7,119 nucleotides of DNA from Candidatus Margulisiibacteriota bacterium. GTDB taxonomy: Bacteria; Margulisbacteria; Termititenacia; Termititenacales; Termititenacaceae. The stretch is from NCBI GenBank assembly GCA_031264205.1, contig JAISEH010000102.1:1-7119 (forward strand), read 5' to 3'. The notes beneath the pieces are model-generated. The model was not told where the DNA came from. It saw only the letters and a program-made list of their open reading frames with translations, and did not search any database. Position numbers and translations under genes: made by a program. This document shows positions 1-5,324 of the stretch, piece by piece. Numbering within the stretch: position 1 is the first letter of the stretch; each line of letters opens with the position of its first letter.

Positions 1-1981
1 GATCCTCTTCAGACTGCCCGAGTCGTCCGCACAGCGCCAATTCCACAGCATGATTGTTGTGCTCCATGCTAAAAGACATATCGATATTTTTATTTTTAAA
101 ACGCTTGGCGTATTCCTCCGACTCGTTGTTTTTAGCCCAGCTGCAGATCAGGCGTTTAGAACCCGGCTCGGCCAGCACCGCCGCCAGAGCTTTGCCGCGT
201 ATTTCCACCCACGAAAAATTTTTGATTTTCTCCGCGCGCTGTGCCGCGTTTTCGTAATTTAATTCCAGCAGCTGTATTTCCTCGTAAAGATGCAAAGCCT
301 CCTGCTGATGCCCCAGCGCCTCATTGGCCAGACCGGCGTAAAACAGCAATTTCAAACGCTCGTGGCGGTTATTTTCCGGAGTTTTAGCCAGCGCTTTTTT
401 GAACTGCGCGGCAGCCAGATCATAACGCCCCATTTCTTTGTAACAAAGCCCTTGATAACGGTGCGCTTCGGCCTGCAACGCGGCGTCACGGATTACGGTT
501 TGAAATTCGCCGACCGCCTCGGTCAATAAGCCGCGGTGAAAATACTGTTTGCCCAGCTCAAAATGCAGTGAATATTTCCAGCGGTCTTTGGCCGCCTGCT
601 TGGCCAGATCGGCGATCTTGCGGTCCAGCGTCAAAATTTCCGCTTCCTGATAATATTGGTGGATCAATTTATTGTAAGGATTAAAAGACAGCGCCGCGCG
701 CAAAGACACCACCGCACCCTCCAGCTCGCCCATAGCCAGCTGCGAACGTCCCAATACCATGTGCGCGCCGGCATTTTTGGCGTCGATCGCCAGTATCGCC
801 TCAGCTTCGGCTTTGGCGCGGCGGTAATTGTTTTTGGCAAAAGCGGCTTTGGCCAAAATCTCCCGCGCGGCGATCACCTGCGGATGCGCCCGCAAAGCGC
901 CTTTGGCTTTTTCCACAATATCGTCGGTGCGCTCCGGCAGCAAATCAATAATGCGACTGTAATAATAAAACGACTTGGCAAAATCTTTTTGATAAGCGCT
1001 GATCAGCGCCAGAGTGTCCAGCGCCATAAATTGCCGCGGCTCGAGTTTGATAATTTCCTGTAATTCCGCGGCAACCTGATCATAGTATCTCGGCGAAAGA
1101 TTAACGAGCTTGAACAAAGCGCTGACCGCTTCAGAATAATTTTTTTGAATTTTATAAATCCGCGCCTGCAGGAATTTCGCGGCCGGATAGTCTTCGTAAA
1201 TCGCCAAAAAAGTTTTCCGCAGCGTGGTCAAAACACTTTCCGCTTCGGCCGGAGTTTCCGCGAGTATCTCCTCGTACACTTCCAGCGCTTTGTCCGGCTC
1301 TTTGCTTTTGATCTGCAGCTCGGCCAGTAAAAAACGCAGCTCAGCCGACATGCCTTTTTTGCCGCGCAACAATTCCAGCCGGTCGATCACCGCCTGTGCC
1401 TGCTGCTGAGAAAGCTCGCGGTACAATTCGGCCGCCCGTGTATAATTTCTGTCTTGAATGTGTAATTCGGTCAGAATATTTAGCATTTCCGGAGCCCCCT
1501 TTTCTCCGTTTTTCAAACAATTTTCGTAGAGCGCGATCGCCGCTTTTGGCTGCCCCTGCTCCAAGTATAACCCCGAAAGAGTTTTTAGCAAAGAATAATT
1601 TTGCGGATTGTGCCCGGCGGCCTTGGCCAGCAGCGGCGTCAGCAGCGGATTTTGTTTATAAGCATAACCCAGCTTGAGCAGCAAATCGACCACCTGCGGA
1701 TCGGTCGGCGCGAGATCCAAATATTCGTTGATCTCGTCGAGCAGGTCAAAAGGATTGTCTGCGGCCAGATACAGTTTGATCATCGCTTTGTGCAGCTCGG
1801 CGCGCAGCTGTGGATTTTCCTGCTGCGCTTTTAAATATTTGAGAATAATGTCCGGCGCCAGAGCTTTATTGTATTTGATCAGCTGCTCGTCGCAAACCGC
1901 GGCCTGCAAAAAATAATTCTGGGCAAAATATTTGGCCGCGTTCTCCCGTAAAGTCTGCAATTCACGCCAGTCCGCCGTCAT
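1..1981 (-). CDS. Large TPR-repeat protein, C-terminus cut off by window edge
   Basis: A minus-strand frame is open without a stop from the ATG at 1981 to the left edge (660 codons seen, so the protein is longer). It has no signal peptide or membrane segment, so it is probably cytoplasmic. Nearly all of it is amphipathic helix pairs of TPR type. Clear units lie near residues 129-158, 213-244, 265-297, 318-349, 403-435, 469-500, 503-535 and 540-571, with the usual A/G-x-x-Y/L and closing Pro pattern. Residues about 180-385 form a longer repeat of roughly 52 residues. From about residue 590 the repeats stop and an unrecognised region begins (WVEIRGKALAAVLAEPGSKR and onward, rich in W, N and H). 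The start is supported by a GAGGGAG Shine-Dalgarno-like stretch (1985-1991) and by the 11-nt gap to the permease gene, which suggests cotranscription. TPR proteins scaffold protein complexes; the partner is unknown. A role in envelope assembly is only inferred from the neighbour. Confidence 0.9.
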   Translation of the reverse strand, partial: MTADWRELQTLRENAAKYFAQNYFLQAAVCDEQLIKYNKALAPDIILKYLKAQQENPQLRAELHKAMIKLYLAADNPFDLLDEINEYLDLAPTDPQVVDLLLKLGYAYKQNPLLTPLLAKAAGHNPQNYSLLKTLSGLYLEQGQPKAAIALYENCLKNGEKGAPEMLNILTELHIQDRNYTRAAELYRELSQQQAQAVIDRLELLRGKKGMSAELRFLLAELQIKSKEPDKALEVYEEILAETPAEAESVLTTLRKTFLAIYEDYPAAKFLQARIYKIQKNYSEAVSALFKLVNLSPRYYDQVAAELQEIIKLEPRQFMALDTLALISAYQKDFAKSFYYYSRIIDLLPERTDDIVEKAKGALRAHPQVIAAREILAKAAFAKNNYRRAKAEAEAILAIDAKNAGAHMVLGRSQLAMGELEGAVVSLRAALSFNPYNKLIHQYYQEAEILTLDRKIADLAKQAAKDRWKYSLHFELGKQYFHRGLLTEAVGEFQTVIRDAALQAEAHRYQGLCYKEMGRYDLAAAQFKKALAKTPENNRHERLKLLFYAGLANEALGHQQEALHLYEEIQLLELNYENAAQRAEKIKNFSWVEIRGKALAAVLAEPGSKRLICSWAKNNESEEYAKRFKNKNIDMSFSMEHNNHAVELALCGRLGQSEED

Positions 1982-1992
1982 ACGCTCCCTCG

Positions 1993-3111
1993 CTATCTGG
2001 TTTTATTTTGCCAGCCTATTATACCAGCCGCCAGTGCGCCGTAAATCAGATTGGGCGACCAGGCCGACCAAAAAGGCGAAATGTAACCGCCGCGTCCCCA
2101 AGCGCGGAAAAAAGCCATCAGGAAAAAATAAAAACCGACGGAGAGCAACGCAAAAATGACTGCCCGGATAATACTCCAAATGTCGCGGCTGCCACTCAAG
2201 AACAAAAGCAAAAGCGCCGTGCCGACCAGCGCAAAAATCAAACAAGCCGTCGGCATAGAAAATTTCAAATAGTAGGCGGTTTTAAGCGAGCCGGTCTCCG
2301 CGCCGCTGTTTTTTAATTCTTGGATTCGCCGGCTCAATTCGCGGGTCGACATTTCTGACGGGGTTTTTTGCGATTTGTAATAATTGTAAAAACTCTTGTC
2401 GATGTTGATTTTCAAATCGGCAAAATCGCTTTGATAGGACAAGGCGCCGCGCTCGTCGTATTTGTGCACAAAACCTTTTTCCAGCAACCACTGGCTCCCG
2501 TCCCAGTGCGCGCGTTTGGCCGTGATGACCCGGGGAAACTCGCCGGTCAATTCATACACCGCGATATCTTCCATGATGTCGGTCGCTTTGTCGATGCGGC
2601 GGATAAAAAAATAGCGCGTCTCAGATTCTTTAAAAAAAGTATTTTCCAGAATATCCGGCAGTGGTTTTTTCAAAACAACTTTATCGATCAGGCCGTCGGA
2701 CACGCCGTTGGCCCAGGGTGTCAGCAGGTCGTTGTTGGCAAAAGACAAAAACGCCGTCAAGGCGCCGGCGGCAATAAACGGCAGAACAATACGCAGCAGC
2801 GAAAAGCCGCCGGCGCGCAGGACGGTCACTTCCGAAGCAGTGATCATGCGGATCAGCGCCATCGCCGTCGCGAACAAAACGGCCATCGGGAAAAACAGCA
2901 CCATGATCGCCGGGATTTTGAAAATCAAAATTTTAAAAACGATCGGAAACGGCACACTATTATTGACGAACATGTCGATAAAACTAAACACCAAATCAAT
3001 AGTGCCGATGATAATCAACGCGGCCATACCCAGCAAAAAAAGACTCACCACCTCACTGACAACATAGCGGTCGATCAGTTTGAGCCTGCCGATTACCCCC
3101 CGCGGCCACAT
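1993..3111 (-). CDS. LptF/LptG family LPS export permease
   Basis: 372 residues, the usual length for the LptF/LptG (YjgP/YjgQ) family. These inner-membrane subunits pair with the LptB ATPase to extract lipopolysaccharide and pass it to the periplasmic bridge. The layout fits. Three membrane segments lie near residues 22-47, 57-87 and 104-124, preceded by the family-like N-terminal K-L-I-D-R-Y-V. A long soluble stretch of about 125-280 is expected to be the periplasmic beta-jellyroll. Three more membrane segments lie near 285-305, 313-336 and 344-367. The only ATG in range is at 3111, 6 nt after the rpsU stop. It lacks a properly spaced Shine-Dalgarno: the nearest candidate, GGAAG inside rpsU, ends 14 nt upstream. 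Translational coupling to rpsU is therefore likely. Which paralogue it is (LptF or LptG) cannot be settled here, so no symbol is given; its partner is not in the window. Its presence implies a diderm, LPS-type envelope. Confidence 0.93.
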   Translation of the reverse strand: MWPRGVIGRLKLIDRYVVSEVVSLFLLGMAALIIIGTIDLVFSFIDMFVNNSVPFPIVFKILIFKIPAIMVLFFPMAVLFATAMALIRMITASEVTVLRAGGFSLLRIVLPFIAAGALTAFLSFANNDLLTPWANGVSDGLIDKVVLKKPLPDILENTFFKESETRYFFIRRIDKATDIMEDIAVYELTGEFPRVITAKRAHWDGSQWLLEKGFVHKYDERGALSYQSDFADLKINIDKSFYNYYKSQKTPSEMSTRELSRRIQELKNSGAETGSLKTAYYLKFSMPTACLIFALVGTALLLLFLSGSRDIWSIIRAVIFALLSVGFYFFLMAFFRAWGRGGYISPFWSAWSPNLIYGALAAGIIGWQNKTR

Positions 3112-3117
3112 TGTTTT

Positions 3118-3315
3118 TTAGTATTCTTCCAGACGCATTCGGCGGTGGTTTTGACGTTCTCTTTCGCGCTGTTCTTTTTTGCGCATCTCCGAGGGTTTTT
3201 CATACACTTCCCTCTCGCGCAAATCCTGCAGAATATTTTCGTCTTTCACCTGTCTTTTGAATCGGCGTAGGATTTTTTCAATATCCTCGTTGTCTCTTGC
3301 TTGTGCGTAAGCCAT
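3118..3315 (-). CDS. rpsU: 30S ribosomal protein S21
   Basis: 65 residues, very basic, with the S21 signature: L-R-R-F-K-R-Q-V near residues 16-23, then a helix with Y-E-K-P-S-E-M-R-K-K (near 38-47) and an Arg-rich tail. S21 binds the 30S platform near the 3' end of 16S rRNA and aids initiation. The start at 3315 is fixed by a strong AAGGAGG Shine-Dalgarno (3320-3326) 4 nt before the ATG. It is the first gene after a good promoter (3353-3381). The permease gene begins 6 nt downstream of its stop. In many bacteria rpsU sits with dnaG/rpoD or a GatB/YqeY-like gene; here it heads an envelope-biogenesis cluster instead. Confidence 0.95.
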   Translation of the reverse strand: MAYAQARDNEDIEKILRRFKRQVKDENILQDLREREVYEKPSEMRKKEQRERERQNHRRMRLEEY

Positions 3316-3352
3316 AAAGCCTCCTTAAAAAGAGTAAAAAACACCTTGTTCA

Positions 3353-3381
3353 ATTTTAGCGTATTATTACAGAATTGTAAA
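3353..3381 (-). promoter_or_regulatory. Sigma70-type promoter for rpsU and downstream genes
   Basis: On the minus strand, TTTACA (3381-3376), a 17-nt spacer and TAAAAT (3358-3353) form a near-consensus promoter. Initiation would fall near 3346, giving a leader of about 30 nt before the rpsU ATG. A perfect dyad TTACA-GAAT-TGTAA (3367-3380 on the plus strand) covers half of the -35 box and part of the spacer, so a repressor or activator could bind there. The match is seen in sequence; activity is inferred. Confidence 0.65.
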
Positions 3382-3406
3382 ATTCAAAGCCGCTTCAATC
3401 AGCGAC
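3381..3406 (-). terminator. Possible weak terminator after the YjbR-like gene
   Basis: On the minus strand GTCGCT (3406-3401) can pair with AGCGGC (3394-3389) across a 6-nt loop that contains the TGA stop. A T-containing stretch, TTTGAATTTT, follows. The stem is short with one G-T pair and the T-run is interrupted by GAA, so read-through into rpsU is likely. Confidence 0.25.
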
Positions 3407-3721
3407 CAACTCGTAAGACCGGTCAATCTGTTCTTTAAGCAACCCCATCTTCAGACCTTTTTTCGCGTAATACCAGGAATTCCAGTGTTCTTTGTTGGAA
3501 TAATATCCCGCCGTCACAAAATCTGGAAACGCCGCGCGCAGTTCCAAATTCACCGCAGGATCATTTTTTAAATTGATGATGTTATTGCCAGCCTTGTCTT
3601 GGCCAGCAAAAGCGAACATTTTACCTTTGACTTTGACAACATCAGCCTGCCACGATTCTTTGTATTCATATTCCACGCCGTCTTTGGCCCTGGCATAATC
3701 GAGCAGTTGTTTGAGCATCAT
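3395..3721 (-). CDS. YjbR/MmcQ-family (CyaY-like fold) protein
   Basis: 108 residues matching the YjbR/MmcQ family in length and pattern. The N-terminal helix (LKQLLDYARAKDGVEYEYKE) is followed by a strand with K-V-K-G-K-M-F-A-F near 30-38, I-N-L-K-N-D-P near 49-55, F-P-D-F-V-T-A-G-Y-Y-S-N-K-E-H-W-N near 65-81, and a closing helix ending in E-Q-I-D-R-S-Y-E-L-V. The conserved NK-x-HWN and D-x-SY elements are all present. Members have a double-wing, CyaY-like fold and are often called DNA-binding on thin evidence; the biochemical role is unknown. The start is ATG 3721 or the adjacent ATG 3718; neither has a clear Shine-Dalgarno. The gap to the upstream stop is 1 nt, so translation probably depends on ribosomes finishing the ClbS/DfsB-like frame. 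The protein itself appears intact. Confidence 0.85.
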   Translation of the reverse strand: MMLKQLLDYARAKDGVEYEYKESWQADVVKVKGKMFAFAGQDKAGNNIINLKNDPAVNLELRAAFPDFVTAGYYSNKEHWNSWYYAKKGLKMGLLKEQIDRSYELVAD

Positions 3722-3722
3722 A

Positions 3723-4203
3723 TTAGGGCATTTTTTTCAACAGCTTCATCGCCCAATCGTAATGACTGGAAGTTACTGACACTAAATAAGCGCCGAGAGA
3801 TGTGCCGCCAGTCCATTTATAAACGCCCTTTTTGAAAAGCTCATCATTGGTGTGTGAGTTAATAATATCCATAACTTCTTTATGACTTTCTTTCACCAAA
3901 CGTTTGGCTTTGGCCAAATTTACGTTTTGATATTCATGCCAAAACTTGAGATTGAGTTCCGGCGTGGTGCGCCAAGTAAAGCCCTGTGGCAAAAACGCCG
4001 CTTCTTTACCCGCCAAATTATCTTTATGCCACTTAATAACCATTTCATGCCAGCGATGCAAATGCATTAGTAAATCACGGGCGTTTTTGTCTTGCGTACC
4101 GCACATGCTATTTGTGTTCCTTTTCCTCAATCAAGGCCATAATTTTCTTAAAATTTTATTCGGCTTTTTTGGCTAAATCTTTTTTTGTAATCGGCCGTGC
4201 CAT
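3723..4203 (-). pseudogene. ClbS/DfsB-family four-helix protein, broken near its 5' end
   Basis: The family normally begins M-A-R-P-x-T-K and runs about 165 residues. That beginning is here: ATG 4203 with a well-placed AAGGA (4211-4215, 7-nt spacing) encodes MARPITKKDLAKKAE, but codon 16 is TAA. Reading on in the same frame gives NFKKIMALIEEKEHK, just what the family predicts, then TAG. The rest is one frame away, starting at TTG 4130 or more plausibly ATG 4106 (127 codons): D-K-N-A-R-D-L-L-M-H-L-H-R-W-H-E-M, F-L-P-Q-G-F-T-W and the C-terminal T-S-L-G-A-Y-L-V-S-V-T-S-S-H-Y-D-W-A-M-K. So there are two lesions, a nonsense codon and a frameshift (1-nt insertion or equivalent). ClbS is a colibactin-resistance cyclopropane hydrolase; DfsB relatives are mostly uncharacterised. 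A shortened protein made from an internal start cannot be excluded, since the downstream part remains open. Confidence 0.75.
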
Positions 4204-4258
4204 AAAGTATTCCTTTCTTAATTTATATCGCTTGTCATTTCTTCGACCTTGTCACTTC

Positions 4259-4271
4259 GCGGCTTCGCCGC
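4259..4271. repeat. Small GC-rich perfect hairpin
   Basis: GCGGC-TTC-GCCGC, a 5-bp perfect stem with a 3-nt loop, lies between the tRNA-Ala gene and the ClbS/DfsB remnant. No T-run follows on either strand, so it is not a standard intrinsic terminator. It may be a transcript-stabilising or processing structure, or part of a dispersed palindromic repeat. Confidence 0.5.
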
Positions 4272-4282
4272 TTGTGGCTTTC

Positions 4283-4316
4283 GCTTAACGTCGCCAGCAA
4301 CGCTGGCTTGTTAAGC
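4283..4316. repeat. Two-box hairpin (attC-like architecture) downstream of tRNA-Ala
   Basis: GCTTAAC (4283-4289) pairs with GTTAAGC (4310-4316), and inside it GCCAGC (4293-4298) pairs with GCTGGC (4302-4307) around a 3-nt AAC loop. The unpaired spacers are GTC and TT. The outer boxes fit the RYYYAAC/GTTRRRY pattern of integron attC sites, and the box-spacer-box layout is similar. However, at 34 nt it is shorter than known attC sites and no integrase is seen. It begins 5 nt past the tRNA discriminator base. No T-run follows, so it is at best a weak or factor-assisted terminator for the tRNA transcript. Confidence 0.6.
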
Positions 4317-4321
4317 TCAAG

Positions 4322-4394
4322 TGGAGATAAGGGGATTCGAACCCCTGACCTATTGATTGCGAACCAATCGCTCTACCAACTGAGCTATATCCCC
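4322..4394 (-). tRNA. tRNA-Ala (anticodon CGC)
   Basis: A full cloverleaf can be drawn over 73 nt. The acceptor stem GGGGATA/TATCTCC has discriminator A. The D-arm is GCTC-AGTTGGTA-GAGC. The anticodon arm ATTGG-TTCGCAA-TCAAT has anticodon CGC at 4361-4359. The variable loop has 5 nt and the T-arm is AGGGG-TTCGAAT-CCCCT. The third acceptor pair is G-T (G3:U70), the hallmark of alanine tRNAs, which agrees with a CGC anticodon reading GCG. CCA is not encoded: the bases after the discriminator are CTT. The gene lies 41 nt downstream of the HIT gene on the same strand and may share its transcript. Confidence 0.95.
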
Positions 4395-4435
4395 ACAAAT
4401 TCGCGGCCATTTTAGCATAAGAATTAGCTTTTTTC

Positions 4436-4759
4436 TTACCCGGGCGGCCAGCCGAGAGCACGGCCCGCCAATATATGGAAATGCAGATGCGGCACGGTTT
4501 GACCGGCCGCGGCACCGGTATTGACCACCGCGCGATATTCCGCGACGCCTTTTTCCCGCGTCAAATGCTGTATAGTCCGCGCGCAGGCCAATATTTGCTC
4601 CGGCGCGGCCTGTGTGAGATCTTCCACGTGAACTTTGGGTATGACCAGCCAGTGCAGCGGCGCTTGCGGGTTGACGTCCGCTATGACCAATGTATCCGCG
4701 TCTTCATAAATAATCTGCGCCGGAATTTCTTTGTTAATTATTTTACAAAAAATACACAT
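4436..4759 (-). CDS. HIT (histidine triad) family nucleotide-binding protein, HINT-like
   Basis: 107 residues, the usual size of HINT/PKCI-type proteins. The N-terminus MCIFCKIINKEIPAQIIYED is classic for the family, with a Cys-x-x-Cys pair at 2 and 5. Next come D-V-N-P-Q-A-P-L-H-W-L-V-I-P-K near residues 28-42 and the histidine triad H91-L-H93-F-H95-I-L, with H93 expected to act as nucleophile. These homodimeric enzymes hydrolyse purine nucleoside phosphoramidates and acyl-adenylates such as lysyl-AMP; their cellular role is housekeeping and still debated. The start at 4759 has an AAGGAG Shine-Dalgarno (4767-4772) at 7-nt spacing. The gene stands alone between the palindromic element and tRNA-Ala. 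A TATAAA (4787-4782) could be a -10 box, but I see no matching -35, so transcription may come from acpS or an unseen promoter. Confidence 0.95.
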   Translation of the reverse strand: MCIFCKIINKEIPAQIIYEDADTLVIADVNPQAPLHWLVIPKVHVEDLTQAAPEQILACARTIQHLTREKGVAEYRAVVNTGAAAGQTVPHLHFHILAGRALGWPPG

Positions 4760-4804
4760 TATTTTTCTCCTTTCTTAAATATTTATAAAAACAACTTTTC
4801 GTTC

Positions 4805-4884
4805 TTGCGGTAAATATTTTGCCCGCGCGAACACGGCATAGCACTGAAGGTTACGTTCGCGCTTTGGCAAAATATTTACCGCAA
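4805..4884. repeat. Long inverted repeat (27-bp stem), module 1 of palindromic element
   Basis: TTGCGGTAAATATTTTGCC (4805-4823) is a perfect reverse complement of 4866-4884. Inside it GCGCGAAC (4825-4832) pairs perfectly with GTTCGCGC (4855-4862). The two stems are separated by an internal loop of 1 and 3 nt and close a 22-nt loop (4833-4854). No T-run follows on either strand, so this is not a typical intrinsic terminator. It sits between acpS and the HIT gene, both minus strand, and would form a very stable hairpin in a read-through transcript. Confidence 0.9.
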
Positions 4885-4938
4885 ACAGGCACGACCTTCA
4901 GCGTTATGTCCTGTACACAACGGTAAAGTATTTTTTCC
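4866..4938. repeat. Second, overlapping inverted module of the same palindromic element
   Basis: The right arm of module 1 (GGCAAAATATTTACCG, 4866-4881) is also complementary, imperfectly, to CGGTAAAGTATTTTTTCC (4921-4938). Within this second hairpin ACAGG (4885-4889) pairs with CCTGT (4910-4914). The loop holds ACCTTCAGCGTTATG (4894-4908), which is the reverse complement, with 2 mismatches in 15, of CATAGCACTGAAGGT (4837-4851) in the loop of module 1. Module 2 is thus a diverged inverted copy of module 1 sharing its middle arm. Confidence 0.75.
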
Positions 4939-4951
4939 GCTCTAAACATTT

Positions 4952-5323
4952 TCATTTTGCCAAACACACCGCATAAGCCGTCTTGTCAGTGTGCGACAAA
5001 GACAGTTCAAATGCGGAAATGTTTTTTTCTTTGGCCAGGACAAGCGCTTTGTCGTGCAGGACCACTGCCGGCTTGCCTTTGTCGTCATTCACGACCTCAA
5101 TGCTGGTCAGATTTTCGCCCAGCGCTATACCCACGCCGAGCGCCTTGCCGACCGACTCTTTGGCCGCAAAACGCGCCGCCAAAGATTCATATTTGTACTT
5201 ACCGTTATTAGTGCAATAAGCCAGCTCGTTTGGCGTAAAAACTTTTTGCAAAAATCTCCGGCCGCTCGCGGAATTTACCAGTTTTTTGACGCGCGCTATA
5301 TCGACAGCATCCAATCCCAGCAT
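4952..5323 (-). CDS. acpS: Holo-[acyl-carrier-protein] synthase
   Basis: AcpS transfers 4'-phosphopantetheine from coenzyme A to the serine of acyl carrier protein, activating fatty acid synthesis. The 123-residue protein has all the family marks: G-L-D5 near the N-terminus (metal-binding Asp), V-F-T-P-N-E-L near 28-34, R-F-A-A-K-E56-S-V-G-K-A-L-G (metal-binding Glu) and S-L-S-H111-T-D-K-T-A-Y-A near the end. The start at 5323 is preferred over the in-frame TTG at 5344. It gives the usual N-terminus (MLGLDAVDI) and has a GGAG Shine-Dalgarno 7 nt upstream, inside the end of tatD. The tatD stop is 1 nt before this ATG, so the two genes are co-translated. The stop is followed by the palindromic repeat region. 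Confidence 0.96.
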   Translation of the reverse strand: MLGLDAVDIARVKKLVNSASGRRFLQKVFTPNELAYCTNNGKYKYESLAARFAAKESVGKALGVGIALGENLTSIEVVNDDKGKPAVVLHDKALVLAKEKNISAFELSLSHTDKTAYAVCLAK

Positions 5324-5324
5324 T

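Noticed and set aside
656..1063. Plus-strand open frame of 135 codons, and similar shorter ones across 1-1980
   Set aside because: All lie opposite the continuous 660-codon TPR frame and are explained by its GC-rich codon use.
2368..3270. A 300-codon open frame on the plus strand opposite the permease gene and rpsU
   Set aside because: It lies wholly antisense to two well-recognised genes. Its translation is a His/Gln/Arg-rich string with no family pattern, and no ribosome binding site or promoter favours it.
4325..4394. tRNA-Arg reading (anticodon TCG) of the tRNA gene by shifting the anticodon loop one base
   Set aside because: The shifted loop breaks the anticodon stem, whereas the CGC reading gives a full stem and agrees with the G3:U70 alanine identity pair.
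4475..4813. Plus-strand open frame opposite the HIT gene
   Set aside because: It is antisense to a gene with an intact histidine triad and its own Shine-Dalgarno, and its translation shows no recognisable domain.
4805..4884. Long hairpin as an intrinsic terminator for acpS
   Set aside because: No T-run follows the stem on either strand; the minus strand continues GAACGAAAAG. The second overlapping module is also unlike a terminator.
4837..4938. attC site in the acpS-HIT spacer because of GTTATGTC and ACAACGG motifs
   Set aside because: The paired segment is CATAGCAC, which does not give the RYYYAAC box, and the arm layout does not match an attC site.
4805..4938. CRISPR array
   Set aside because: The repeats are inverted and overlapping, not direct repeats with unique spacers, and no cas gene is present.
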